A stretch of 64,000 bases of DNA, from assembly GCF_000296385.1 (NCBI RefSeq), contig NZ_JH815185.1, forward strand, positions 2,159,281 through 2,223,280, written 5' to 3'. Of this stretch, positions 35,963 through 45,680 are shown one piece after another. Each line of letters begins with the position of its first letter. Within the stretch, counting starts at the first letter, position 1. The notes under the pieces are model-generated. The model was not told the DNA's origin, did no database searches, and saw only the letters and a program-made list of their open reading frames with translations. Both the position numbers and the translations under genes were made by a program. The DNA is from Lachnoanaerobaculum sp. OBRC5-5 (GTDB lineage Bacteria > Bacillota > Clostridia > Lachnospirales > Lachnospiraceae).

Positions 35963-36078
35963 TTAGATCTCAGGTACTCGCTTTTTGCGTCCTCGTGCCT
36001 ATATTTTTTGCAACCAACAAAAAATCGGCACTATCTAATTTGAAAGCTTTGCTTTCTTTTTAAAGACTAGCTTTTTTC

Positions 36079-36498
36079 TTATTTCTTATCTTTTGGTCTC
36101 TTAGCACCGTACTTTGAACGGGCCTGTTTTCTGTTAGCGACACCTGCAGTATCTAAAGTACCACGAATAATATGGTATCTTGTACCGGGCAAGTCCTTTA
36201 CTCTACCTCCACGGATAAGCACAACGCTATGCTCCTGAAGGTTATGTCCCTCTCCCGGGATATAGCTTGTTACTTCGATTCCGTTAGAAAGACGAACTCT
36301 GGCAATCTTACGAAGCGCTGAGTTAGGCTTCTTAGGTGTTGCAGTCTTAACAGCTGTACAAACTCCTCTTTTCTGTGGTGAAGAGATATCGGTTGACTTC
36401 TTGTGAAGTGAGTTGAATCCCTTCTGAAGAGCAGGAGCTGTAGACTTTTTAACTGAAGTCTGTCTGCCTTTTCTAACTAACTGGTTAAATGTTGGCAT
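36079..36498 (-). CDS. rpsL: 30S ribosomal protein S12
   Basis: A 139-aa decoding-centre protein, first gene of the str operon. Segments: [30 protein letters not shown] and [18 protein letters not shown]. The Lys of TPKKPNSAL is the wild-type residue at the position (K42/43) where streptomycin resistance changes arise, so the sequence predicts no such resistance. GGAGG precedes ATG. Confidence 0.98.
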   Translation of the reverse strand: MPTFNQLVRKGRQTSVKKSTAPALQKGFNSLHKKSTDISSPQKRGVCTAVKTATPKKPNSALRKIARVRLSNGIEVTSYIPGEGHNLQEHSVVLIRGGRVKDLPGTRYHIIRGTLDTAGVANRKQARSKYGAKRPKDKK

Positions 36499-36680
36499 TC
36501 CTTTTTCCTCCTTTTTTATTGGTTGCTTTACATTTTTGTTTTAGTGAACATCATCGCCTATTCACTGTATGTGCAAATATCATCGCCTACTTACACAGTA
36601 TTTAATTCTACTAAAATAAATCTGTATTGTCAATTGTATTTACCGGTGATAAATCTGACTATTTTCTTACAATGTAACAA

Positions 36681-36708
36681 TAAGTCCCGACCTTTCAGCC
36701 GGGACTTA
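36681..36708 (-). terminator. Hairpin terminator of the second giant MucBP gene
   Basis: AAGTCCCG (36682-36689) pairs with CGGGACTT (36700-36707). It lies 11 bases after the stop of the minus-strand adhesin gene; a weak T-rich tract follows on that strand. Confidence 0.7.
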
Positions 36709-36718
36709 TTTAAAAGAT

Positions 36719-39700
36719 TTAGTCTTCCTTATTATTTACCTTTGCAAAAGCCGTCAAAGATAATGTAAGCATCAACAGATAAATATATATATTGTTTCTG
36801 TCTTCTGTCTTCGGTACAGGCAGCTTTTCTCTTCCTACCGCACTTCCTTTTTCAACAACCTGTCTGTCTACGTTTGCAAGCTGTGCATTTGGAGTTTCTA
36901 TAGGTTTAACTTCAGGATTCTCTTTCTTTATTCCTGAGTCTATAAGCTGTACCACTCTTTCAGCTCTTATACTTGCATTTGAACTTCCTCCGTAACTTCC
37001 GCTTCCCCCTCTTCCTGCATTTGATCTTGTTGCTGTTGACGGTGTCGCTCTGTTCGGTCTTATGATGTAATCATTGTTTCTGTCTCCCGGTATTGTTACA
37101 TTGCTTGGGGTTGCAGGTATCAGAGGGTTCGGTATTATGATTACACTTGGATTCTTTAAGTATACATATCTTACTTCCTGATCATCCACTCTAAAGATTC
37201 CGTCTGTATTTCCTTCAGATCTTAAGAAGTGATAGCCGTTTATCTCTATTGCACTTGTACTGTATGGTAAGCCGAGCTTTCTGCTTCCGTTTAATACATC
37301 ATCCGCACTTAAGCTTCTTCCTGCCGGATCTACATAATGGATTGTTACATTTCCTGCATTCTTTCTTCTATATACATACACTACTGTTTGCTCATCCTCA
37401 GTAAATACTCCGCTTGCATTTGCAGGCATACTGATTAGATCAAGGTTTTCTATTGTTTCTACATCTGTTGTATAGCTAAGGCCAAGCTTTCCTGCTCCGT
37501 CTATTACCTTTGGTGAAACCAAGTCTTCTCCGCTTTCCTCATCCACATAGAATACTTTGACGTTTCCTCCGTTCTTTCTTCTATATGTATAAGTTACTGT
37601 CTGTGGACTTGATGTTATTACTCCGCTTGCATTTGGAGGCATACTTATAAGTTCATAGTGAGCTATTGTTTTTGCTGTTGTTGTATATGGAAGGCCTGCG
37701 TTTTCCACTCCTGATATACTCTCAGCATTTGCAAGCTCTACTCCCGCCTCATCTACATATACGGCCTTTACTTCACCTCCATCCTTTCTCTTATATACAT
37801 AAGTTACATTCTGGCTTGAAATTGTGTATACTCCGTTTGCATTTGCAGGTAGGCTAAATATCTCATAGTCAGGTATTGTAGCCATACTTGTGCTGTAAGC
37901 AAGACCAAGCTTTCTGCTTCCGTCAAGTACTTCATTTGCTATAAGATCACTTCCGTCATACTTTGATATATGATGTACTGTTACATCTCCCGCATTCTTT
38001 CTTGCATACTCGTAGTTTACTGTCTGTGTTCCTACACTAAACACTCCTGTTGCATTTGCAGGTACTGTTATAAGATCGTATAGATTTATGTTTTCACTGT
38101 TTGTACTGTATGGTAAGCCAAGCTTTCTTGTACCGTTAAGTATTGTAGAGGCATATAATACATCACCTGTTCCAACCTCTATATGATTTACAGTTACATC
38201 TCCGGCATCTCTTCTTCTGTATACATATGATACCGTTACATTTGTATTTGAGAAGGTGCCTGATTTATTTGCAGGTACTGATACTAAATCATAGTCTGCA
38301 AAGGTCTTTATCTCCGTATCATATGGGAGTCCGAGCATTCCGTCTCCGCTTTGTCCTACCGGAGCATGAAGTGCGCTTCCGTCAGCTTCATCAGTATATG
38401 TTGCTATTACATTTCCTGCATTCTCTCTCTGATAACGATAGGTTACTACTATCTCTGCTCCTGTTTGGTATGTTCCTGTTGCATTTGCAGGCATACCGCC
38501 TACAAGCTCATAGTTTGGCAAATCTGCAGCTGTCTTTGCTGCTGTTGTATAAGTAAGTCCAAGTCTTCCCGTTCCGCTTAATACTTCATCCGAGGCAAGG
38601 CTTGCTCCTGTTATTGCATTTATATGCTTTACTCTTACATTTGCAGCATCTCCACGCTTATATTTGTATTCTACAAGCACATTTCCGGTTCCGAAAGTTC
38701 CGGATTTGTTTGCAGGCACCGCTATAAGATTATAGTTTGCAAAGCTCTTTTGATCTGTATCATAAGCAAGACCAAGTTTATTTGTACCGCTTTGTACTAC
38801 AGGGGCGTGAAGTACATCTCCGGTTATATCATCTACATAGGTTGCCGTTACATCACCTGCATCCTGTCTCTTATAAAGATATATTATCTCTACAGGGGTT
38901 GCCTGCTCTATATAGCTTCCCGTTACCGATGCAGGAACTCCCGCTACCAATTCATAGTTTGGAAGTTCGGCTGCCGTCCTTGACCTTGTTGTATATGGTA
39001 ATCCAAGTTTTCCTGTTCCGTCTAATACCTCATTAGGATAAAGCACTGCGTTACTTCCCTGCTCCAGATGCTTTACTATTACATTTGCAGCATTCTTTCT
39101 TCTATATACATAGGTTACTGTCTGCTCTGTTGTAGTAAAGGTTCCTGTTGCATTTGCCGGATTTGCTGTCAACTCATAGTTTGCTACCGTTTTTGCTACT
39201 GTAGTGTATGGGAGTCCAAGCTTTCCTGCTCCGTTTTGGGTCTCATCTGCTGTTAAGGATACATTCGTTCCCTGCTCCACATACTTTGCTACTACATTTC
39301 CCGCATCCTTTCTCTTATAGTAATAAGTGATGGTTATAGGTGCTGTAGTATATACTCCGTTATCATTTGTCGGAAGATTTGTTGTATCAAGGTCAAAGTT
39401 TGCTATTGTCTCGGCGCTCTCCGAGTATGGGAGTCCAAGCTTCTTTGTTCCGTCCAGTATCTTATCTGCATGTAACTGAGTATTTGTTCCTGCTTCCAAG
39501 TACTTAACGGTTATATTTCCTGCATTCTTTCTTCTATAGTAGTAATCCACTGTCTGTGGTGCCACTGTGAAGGTTCCGTTCTTATTTGCCGGCTGGGCTA
39601 CCAACTCATAATTATTTATGGTTTCCTCATTTGTAGTATATGCCAATCCAAGCTTATTTGCCCCGGACTGTACTACTGTGGTCGCAAGCTCTGTTGTAGA

Positions 39701-42700
39701 GTTCTCCTCATAGTGATGCACTGTCACATCTCCCGCAGCCTTTCTTACATAGTAGTAAGTTACTGTGGTATCTGTAAGTCCATACTCTCCGTTTGCATTT
39801 GTTGGAAGAGGAGTCTCCGCCTCATAGAAGTTATCTGTTACAGGGGCTGTTGTATATGGTGTGCCGTTTGGCTGTCTTGTTGTTACAGTCGGTGAAAGTT
39901 CGGTATTATCTTCCCTCTTTATATGCTTTACAACAAGATTTGTATATACAGACTTAAGTCCCAAGTTCTTTATTTTACTTGTATTTGTTCTTGTAAGAGG
40001 AACATCAAGTTCTACCCAGTTTACATTCGGTACAGGAACCTGATTTTCCTTCATCTTTGACGGAAGACTTACTGTATTGGTAAAGTCATTTCCTATCATT
40101 GTTGCCGTACTTGCATTTAAAGGTCTGATAATATCTCCGGCTAAGGTCTCAATATATACCTTATAATCACCCTCTGTACTTATCTTATCTTTAAATGTAT
40201 AGTTTCCGTCATTGTCTGTAAGTATTGTATCTATAACAGTCTCAACACCGCCGTCCACCTTTACAAGTCTTACAGGTCTGTTTGCCGCTACAATATCTCC
40301 CGTATTGTAGCTTCCGTTTTCGTCTACATCATAGTATGCCTTACCGGCTATGATGTAATTATTTATAGTAACCTTTGAGATAAGTGACTCTGAAGCACCG
40401 TTTAGATTGTTTCCATACCATGAAGCTACCGAGTTGTTTGCACTTGAACCTGCTTCAAGTTCCTTTGTCTCAGGTATCTTCACTCTATAAGTGAATACGT
40501 CCGTACTTCCCGGAACCAACTGATAAGAAGTATTCATCACAGCCTTAAACATAGTAACGCTTGACCAGTCTGTGATTGCTCCTGCCTGCACCCAGTTGGC
40601 TGCCGCATTTGCCTCTATTGTTCCTGACGGAGCGTCTGTAGAATAGTAAACTGTATAGCCTGCAGGTGCGGTTACCGGACCTTGCAAGATAGGATACATC
40701 TTTGAGCCTCTGGCTACATAGTTGCCGTGCTCGTCTTTTACTATTTCCTTATCATTTTCATATGGGAATATATCCATTACATTGAGTTCTCTGGCATTAT
40801 CTATGGAGTTATTCCATGCTGATAATTTATACTCTACTATATCGCCGCTCTCCGCATTGATAGCACTGTTATAATTTGTCTCTGTAGTAAGCTTTTGCTT
40901 CTTTGTTAAGATAACTGCCCTTGGCGGAATAAAGTTAAACTTAAAGCTCTGGTATGAAAGCCTGTCAGTAGTACTTCCGTTATTATTAGCATCGTACTTA
41001 TCAAGGAAGTCTACTGTTGAAGATGAATATACTGTATTTGGAGCAAAACCGCTTGCATCTGTTGAGTTATTATCCCATGTCATAAATGACTCTACAGTGT
41101 GTTCACCGCCTTCAAGACTGGTAGTAGGCTTAAAGTTAAAATACAATCTATCTACACCACTGAAAGTACTTGTTCTCTTTGGCAGTGTAAAATTATCTAA
41201 ATCAAACACATATGCTGTTTTTCCGGTACCCTTATAATTATCCACTCTCTGTGGTGTAGTATTTAGGGTAAATCTATATTGAGCCTGATAATTATGGTGC
41301 AATGCACTGTCAAACTCCAGCTCCGGATCCACAAGGAATATAATCTTTGCATTTTGCACAGTTCTATCCACACCGACAAATGCATCATAAACCGTATATA
41401 CATGATAATTTATCTTATCACCTAATTGAACATTTGTAAGAGAAGGATTACCATTGATATTCTGTGAGTGCTTATCCATTCTGATTTTTGCATAATCTCT
41501 TTGATAATGTCTCCTTATCACAGCGTCTCTCATACTGTCTCCTGTATTTGAAAGAACCCTTCCTCTATTATATGCTGTATAGAGCTGTCCTGCAGCAAGT
41601 CTGTTTTCAATAGTTGTTACTGCCTGAGGAGTAAGTTTTGTCTCTAAAAATAAACCAACAGCGTTTTCTGCATAACCTGAAATAGTTATCTCATCATTGA
41701 AATCAAGTCTTACTGCTTTATAATGCTTTGCTGTCATAGAATGGTCAGTATCCCATTTAAAGTAATCAACCTTATTTGTTACAGGAGTATAATTTATATT
41801 GGTAGCAATAACTTCTTCACTGCCGTCATCATTTATTCCTATAAGCTTATTTTGATTTAACTTTGCAAGATTTGCCGCATCAAACATTGATTCCCAAACT
41901 CTGAAACCATAACCGGTAAAATCCACCATTTCATTAGGGGTATCAAGTATTGATTTAAACTTTACTGTTGATCCTGTAACAGGAGTAGCACCCCAATACT
42001 GTGATACATTTATCATCCATTTGTTTTTACCGTCATTATCTCCTAAGTGTACATATCTGTCACCATTATTATTCTGACCGCTTGAATCTGTTTCAGGGAA
42101 TATATTCCACTTAAAAAGATAAATCTTTTGAGCATATCTATAGGATTTATAAACCCTTGATTTTCTTTCAGTACTAATATCCACACTACCGTCATCATTT
42201 ATAAGATAGTTGGTCTGTGGTATATAAACAGTTGTATAATTGGATGCATTTACGCTTTGAGTACCGTCATGTTTTGCAGTAAACTTTGTAAAATAGCTTA
42301 TTGCACCCGGCGGCATATCAATATCTTTTGTTATGGTATGCGCTACAGGGTCATATGTCCAGTCTGCATTATCCGGTAGACTCGGATCCCATATAATACT
42401 TGATGGCAAAGTAAGGATTGTTCTTGTCTTTCTTCTGTCTGCACCGTAGTTACTAGCTGTTATTTCTGTATCATTTACATGCTTTGTACCGTTTTGTGCA
42501 TATGTATACCAGGTATCTGTAAATCCATTCTTTATATGTGAGTGGTTTGCATCTGTTTCATCATCGGATATAATCACATTTGTATCTGTTCCACCTCTAC
42601 TCCAGCCTCTAATAGTTCCATCATCATGGCTGTTTACACCCATAACATAGGTTTCTGCAGTAAATTGCTTTGTGTTGTTTGCAAGCTCTACACCATCCTT

Positions 42701-43162
42701 TGTAAAAAGTCTGGTCTCTAATGTAGCTGTCTCACCATTTGCAAACTTACGACTTGTCATAGTGGCTCTGAACGGATTCGATACCATCGGTCCCGGTGCC
42801 AGTATATTATACACAACTTTTATTTTCCAATATGCAGCATCCCATGTCACAGACACATTCTTTATAGTAGGAGAGCCTGATACATCAGCAGGTCTTGGCT
42901 GATTAAACTCACTTCTTTTTAAATATATTATTGAATACGGTTCTATATAAGTATCACTTGAAACAGTTACATTCAAATAATACGATTCCGGCTTTCCCGG
43001 AAGGGAAGTAGTCTGAGTTCCTTCAACATACGATATATTCGTAGTAGCGGAAGTTCCACCACCCATAGCCAACGTATCTATAGCGAAGAATTTTGATATC
43101 AAAAAAAGAATCGTTAATATAGTAAATATTAGAATATTTACTTTTTTACTAATCCTAAACAA
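36719..43162 (-). CDS. Second giant MucBP-repeat cell-surface adhesin (2147 aa)
   Basis: Paralogue of the protein at 2057-11377. Order: signal peptide (about 1-33); long N-terminal adhesin region to about residue 930, sharing phrases with the first protein such as DDGSEEVIATN and WDPAHTI/ADHTI-like segments; Cna-B-like domain (about 935-1060, GKAYYDVDENG, DNDGNYTFKDKI); 13 MucBP-like units (about 1072-2003); then a low-complexity link (GRGGSGSYGGSSN) and the tail VPKTEDR, a hydrophobic helix and VNNKED. The start is TTG at 43162, supported by GGAGG 6 bases upstream and the position of the signal peptide. Likely wall-anchored by a sortase that accepts a variant signal. No sortase gene is in the window. 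Confidence 0.88.
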   Translation of the reverse strand: MFRISKKVNILIFTILTILFLISKFFAIDTLAMGGGTSATTNISYVEGTQTTSLPGKPESYYLNVTVSSDTYIEPYSIIYLKRSEFNQPRPADVSGSPTIKNVSVTWDAAYWKIKVVYNILAPGPMVSNPFRATMTSRKFANGETATLETRLFTKDGVELANNTKQFTAETYVMGVNSHDDGTIRGWSRGGTDTNVIISDDETDANHSHIKNGFTDTWYTYAQNGTKHVNDTEITASNYGADRRKTRTILTLPSSIIWDPSLPDNADWTYDPVAHTITKDIDMPPGAISYFTKFTAKHDGTQSVNASNYTTVYIPQTNYLINDDGSVDISTERKSRVYKSYRYAQKIYLFKWNIFPETDSSGQNNNGDRYVHLGDNDGKNKWMINVSQYWGATPVTGSTVKFKSILDTPNEMVDFTGYGFRVWESMFDAANLAKLNQNKLIGINDDGSEEVIATNINYTPVTNKVDYFKWDTDHSMTAKHYKAVRLDFNDEITISGYAENAVGLFLETKLTPQAVTTIENRLAAGQLYTAYNRGRVLSNTGDSMRDAVIRRHYQRDYAKIRMDKHSQNINGNPSLTNVQLGDKINYHVYTVYDAFVGVDRTVQNAKIIFLVDPELEFDSALHHNYQAQYRFTLNTTPQRVDNYKGTGKTAYVFDLDNFTLPKRTSTFSGVDRLYFNFKPTTSLEGGEHTVESFMTWDNNSTDASGFAPNTVYSSSTVDFLDKYDANNNGSTTDRLSYQSFKFNFIPPRAVILTKKQKLTTETNYNSAINAESGDIVEYKLSAWNNSIDNARELNVMDIFPYENDKEIVKDEHGNYVARGSKMYPILQGPVTAPAGYTVYYSTDAPSGTIEANAAANWVQAGAITDWSSVTMFKAVMNTSYQLVPGSTDVFTYRVKIPETKELEAGSSANNSVASWYGNNLNGASESLISKVTINNYIIAGKAYYDVDENGSYNTGDIVAANRPVRLVKVDGGVETVIDTILTDNDGNYTFKDKISTEGDYKVYIETLAGDIIRPLNASTATMIGNDFTNTVSLPSKMKENQVPVPNVNWVELDVPLTRTNTSKIKNLGLKSVYTNLVVKHIKREDNTELSPTVTTRQPNGTPYTTAPVTDNFYEAETPLPTNANGEYGLTDTTVTYYYVRKAAGDVTVHHYEENSTTELATTVVQSGANKLGLAYTTNEETINNYELVAQPANKNGTFTVAPQTVDYYYRRKNAGNITVKYLEAGTNTQLHADKILDGTKKLGLPYSESAETIANFDLDTTNLPTNDNGVYTTAPITITYYYKRKDAGNVVAKYVEQGTNVSLTADETQNGAGKLGLPYTTVAKTVANYELTANPANATGTFTTTEQTVTYVYRRKNAANVIVKHLEQGSNAVLYPNEVLDGTGKLGLPYTTRSRTAAELPNYELVAGVPASVTGSYIEQATPVEIIYLYKRQDAGDVTATYVDDITGDVLHAPVVQSGTNKLGLAYDTDQKSFANYNLIAVPANKSGTFGTGNVLVEYKYKRGDAANVRVKHINAITGASLASDEVLSGTGRLGLTYTTAAKTAADLPNYELVGGMPANATGTYQTGAEIVVTYRYQRENAGNVIATYTDEADGSALHAPVGQSGDGMLGLPYDTEIKTFADYDLVSVPANKSGTFSNTNVTVSYVYRRRDAGDVTVNHIEVGTGDVLYASTILNGTRKLGLPYSTNSENINLYDLITVPANATGVFSVGTQTVNYEYARKNAGDVTVHHISKYDGSDLIANEVLDGSRKLGLAYSTSMATIPDYEIFSLPANANGVYTISSQNVTYVYKRKDGGEVKAVYVDEAGVELANAESISGVENAGLPYTTTAKTIAHYELISMPPNASGVITSSPQTVTYTYRRKNGGNVKVFYVDEESGEDLVSPKVIDGAGKLGLSYTTDVETIENLDLISMPANASGVFTEDEQTVVYVYRRKNAGNVTIHYVDPAGRSLSADDVLNGSRKLGLPYSTSAIEINGYHFLRSEGNTDGIFRVDDQEVRYVYLKNPSVIIIPNPLIPATPSNVTIPGDRNNDYIIRPNRATPSTATRSNAGRGGSGSYGGSSNASIRAERVVQLIDSGIKKENPEVKPIETPNAQLANVDRQVVEKGSAVGREKLPVPKTEDRNNIYIYLLMLTLSLTAFAKVNNKED
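37154..39945 (-). repeat. MucBP repeat array, 13 short units
   Basis: One divergent and 12 good units of about 70 aa, each opening AG[DN]V and closing Y[KR]RK[ND]. Unlike the array at 2615-8125, all are of the short class. Units 5 and 7 share an insertion (TAAELPNYE / TAADLPNYE) and units 6 and 8 share ...LHAPV.QSG, which suggests a past two-unit duplication (5-6 and 7-8). Confidence 0.85.
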
Positions 43163-43571
43163 AATACACCTCCATATTTTTTTATTTTATCACCCTATAT
43201 TTGCCGTGTTTCAAGTCTAAATACCGAGTCTTCTGCATTAAATAAAGAGCTACATTTCAGCAAAAATTTATATAACATGTAACTCTTTAAAACATTTCTT
43301 TACCTATATAGCATAACATTTTAAAGAAATGAATTCTATTCTTTTCATACCTATTCAAAAATTTTGGCAAATAGCATTATTTATTTGAAAAACTACAGAT
43401 ATTTTTCATCTTAGGTTTTTACAAATAATCATATACTGTTTTTTGTGATGATTTTCTATTCATTCATTTGTAGAATACTGAAAGTTTTTATCAAATCAAT
43501 ATTTATCTTTACTTTGGTGTACCTGACATTTTTTCAATATTAATCATTTTAATAAATAGGTTTTGTTTAAA
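43163..43571. other. Gene-free AT-rich intergenic region between giant adhesin and bioY
   Basis: No gene was recognised. It should hold the promoter of the minus-strand adhesin gene. A CATTTCTTT...AAAGAAATG inverted repeat lies at about 43286-43331; its role is unknown. Confidence 0.45.
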
Positions 43572-43602
43572 TTGTTAACTTTGTTATATTTTAGGTTGAC
43601 AA
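43572..43602 (+). promoter_or_regulatory. BirA-type biotin operator before bioY
   Basis: TTGTTAAC (43572-43579), 15-bp spacer, GTTGACAA (43595-43602): half-sites and spacing fit the BirA operator of Firmicutes, where biotinoyl-AMP-bound BirA represses biotin genes. The right half overlaps the -35 hexamer listed next. Confidence 0.8.
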
Positions 43603-43624
43603 TTATCCTTTTTTATAATATCAT
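43596..43624 (+). promoter_or_regulatory. bioY promoter
   Basis: TTGACA (43596-43601), 17 bp, TATCAT (43619-43624). The -35 is inside the BirA operator, so bound repressor would block RNA polymerase. Confidence 0.65.
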
Positions 43625-43659
43625 CTTCTTGTATTTTATTTTTATAGTAGGAGATTTTT

Positions 43660-44202
43660 ATGGCAAAGACTATTACAATAAAGAAAATGGCTATAGTATC
43701 GCTTATGACAGCCATACTATGTATTTTATCACCAATATCCGTACCTGTTTTTATAAGTCCGGTACCTATTTCTTTAGGCGTACTTGCAATCTATCTGACT
43801 GCATATGTACTTGAACCTGTAGAAGCTCTTATATCGGTAGTTATCTTTTTATTACTTGGTATATTCGGATTGCCTGTTTTTTCAGGATATTCAGGCGGTA
43901 TCGGAAAAGTACTTGGACCTACAGGTGGGTATATTATAGGATTTTTATTTACAGTATATGCAAGTTCAGTTTTTATTCATTTAAAGAAGGGTATTGCCTT
44001 TGATATTATAGGGATGATAATCGGACTTGGAATTTGTTATTTCCTTGGTACAATGTGGTTTTCATTACAACAGGGAAAAGGCTTTATAGCTTCACTATTA
44101 TTATGTGTGGTACCGTTCTTAATAGGAGATGCAATAAAAATTGCTGTTGCAGCTATTATCGGACCTGAGATAAGTAAAAGATTGAATAAATTGAATATAT
44201 AA
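43660..44202 (+). CDS. bioY: Biotin ECF transporter S-component BioY
   Basis: A 180-aa membrane protein with about six helices that binds biotin and works with the ECF energising module (ATPases plus EcfT), which is not in the window. Family features: the N-terminal helix pair with SPVPISLGVLAIYLTAYVLEP, then LLLGIFGLPVFSGYSGGIGKVLGPTGGYIIGF (named here in two parts: LLLGIFGLPVFSG and GPTGGYIIGF). The BirA operator upstream supports the substrate. Monocistronic, ended by a strong terminator. Confidence 0.93.
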   Translation: MAKTITIKKMAIVSLMTAILCILSPISVPVFISPVPISLGVLAIYLTAYVLEPVEALISVVIFLLLGIFGLPVFSGYSGGIGKVLGPTGGYIIGFLFTVYASSVFIHLKKGIAFDIIGMIIGLGICYFLGTMWFSLQQGKGFIASLLLCVVPFLIGDAIKIAVAAIIGPEISKRLNKLNI

Positions 44203-44242
44203 AAATACGGCTATGAAATTTAATTTTCATAGCCGTATTTTT
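44201..44242. terminator. Bidirectional terminator between bioY and the DUF4446 gene
   Basis: AAATACGGCTATGAAA pairs with TTTCATAGCCGTATTT over about 16 bases. A-run and T-run flank both sides, so it can serve bioY and the minus-strand par operon. Confidence 0.9.
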
Positions 44243-44744
44243 ATCTTTCTCTATAGCCCAAAGCCTGCTCCAATACTATTTTTTCTTCATCTGTAAGTAC
44301 CTGATCTGTCTGACCGTTTTCAACTATTTTTATATAATTAAAAGTAGTCTCTCTGGAGTGAATACTGTTTATTATATATCCGGAATTTCTGTAATCCAAA
44401 AGGCAGAGTGCAAAACTTAATTTACCACCCATCCCTTCAAATGCGTCATATTTCAATATTCCCATTTTTTGCAGACAGTTTCTTTCAAGTCTGTTCAGCT
44501 CTCTTATGGCATCTCTGTTTAATCTGCTTTCACTTTTTAAACTGCGGATATCTTTTCTAAGCAGAATTATAATATCCTCCAGATTCTTTGCAGATTTGCC
44601 CGCCATAAAATTATCATAACTCTTGAAAAGTCTTCTGTACTTTACTCTATGTTTTACCATAGATATAAATAATATAAAGTTAAAAATAGCCACCACCAGG
44701 ATAAAGCCAAACAAAACTCTATTATCAATTGTCAAATTTATCAT
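44241..44744 (-). CDS. DUF4446 family protein beside parAB
   Basis: A 167-aa protein with one N-terminal transmembrane helix (about residues 10-29) and a cytoplasmic part containing a helical, probably coiled-coil stretch (about 55-100) and FEGMGGKLSFALCLLDYRNSG, a conserved signature of the family. The function is unknown, but in clostridia it usually follows parB, as here, with a 4-base gap. A role linked to the origin or cell envelope is only a guess. Confidence 0.85.
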   Translation of the reverse strand: MINLTIDNRVLFGFILVVAIFNFILFISMVKHRVKYRRLFKSYDNFMAGKSAKNLEDIIILLRKDIRSLKSESRLNRDAIRELNRLERNCLQKMGILKYDAFEGMGGKLSFALCLLDYRNSGYIINSIHSRETTFNYIKIVENGQTDQVLTDEEKIVLEQALGYRER

Positions 44745-44748
44745 CTTT

Positions 44749-45678
44749 TTATCCTAATGTCTTAAAAATATCCATTATTCTATCAAGCTCTACTTGAGAA
44801 TAATATTCTATTTCTATTCTTCCTTTATTTTTATCTTTCTGGTTTATATGCACCTTCGTTCCGAGAACTCCCTGAATGCTGTCTTCATACTCCTTATAAA
44901 ATAAAGATAAATCTCTTGCAGTATCATCATCCCCCTTACTTAACTCTTCAAGATCTACCTTTTTCTTTTTTGATAAAGCCTTTGCAGCTTTTTCAGTATC
45001 TCTTACACTGAGACTTCTCTTAATTATATCCAAAGCAAGCAATTCTCTTTTTCCTTCATCCTCAAGACTTAACAAAGCTCTTGCATGTCCTGAAGATATC
45101 TGCCCGTCTATCATATACTGCTGTATATTTTTACTGAGTTTTAAAAGTCTTAGAGAATTGGTAATAGTAGAGCGGTTTTTTGCCACCTTATCCGATAATT
45201 CTTCCTGAGTTAAATTATATTCCTCAATCAAACTTTTATATGCCAAAGCTTCTTCAATAGGGTTCAAATCTGTCCTCTGAATATTCTCTATAATAGCAAT
45301 TTCCTTAGCTTTTTGCTCATCATAATCTCTGACAACTACCGGAACTTCTGAAAGTCCTGCCGCCTGTGCGGCTCTCCACCTTCTTTCACCGGCAACTATT
45401 TCATATCTGTTACCTACTTTTTTCACCAATATAGGCTGTAATACTCCATATTGTTTTACCGAATTTGCAAGTTCATCAAGGCTTTCCTTATCAAACATCT
45501 TTCTGGGCTGATCTCTGTTCGGCTCTACCAATGAGATTTTCACCATTAACTCACCGGCGCCTTTACCTGCATCTTCTTCTATATTTCTGTCAGTTGTTTC
45601 GTCAATAGCCGCTTTGGTTCCGTTGATATTTCTAAGAAGAGCATCAGCTCCCTTTCCAAGTGCCATTCTCTTTGCCAT
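44749..45678 (-). CDS. parB: Chromosome partitioning protein ParB (Spo0J)
   Basis: A 309-aa centromere-binding CTPase. N-terminal domain with the CTP-binding GERRWRAAQAAG (about residues 105-116) and ENIQRTDLNPIEEA; central HTH (LSDKVAKNRSTITNSLRLLKL) that reads parS; C-terminal dimerisation domain. It spreads from the parS sites nearby and loads SMC. The start ATG has GGGAGG. It lies 2 bases after parA and 4 before the DUF4446 gene. Confidence 0.95.
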   Translation of the reverse strand: MAKRMALGKGADALLRNINGTKAAIDETTDRNIEEDAGKGAGELMVKISLVEPNRDQPRKMFDKESLDELANSVKQYGVLQPILVKKVGNRYEIVAGERRWRAAQAAGLSEVPVVVRDYDEQKAKEIAIIENIQRTDLNPIEEALAYKSLIEEYNLTQEELSDKVAKNRSTITNSLRLLKLSKNIQQYMIDGQISSGHARALLSLEDEGKRELLALDIIKRSLSVRDTEKAAKALSKKKKVDLEELSKGDDDTARDLSLFYKEYEDSIQGVLGTKVHINQKDKNKGRIEIEYYSQVELDRIMDIFKTLG

Positions 45679-45680
45679 TT

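Noticed and set aside
43163-43571. Riboswitch upstream of bioY or the adhesin
   Set aside because: No conserved riboswitch core was seen; the bioY control is better explained by the BirA operator.
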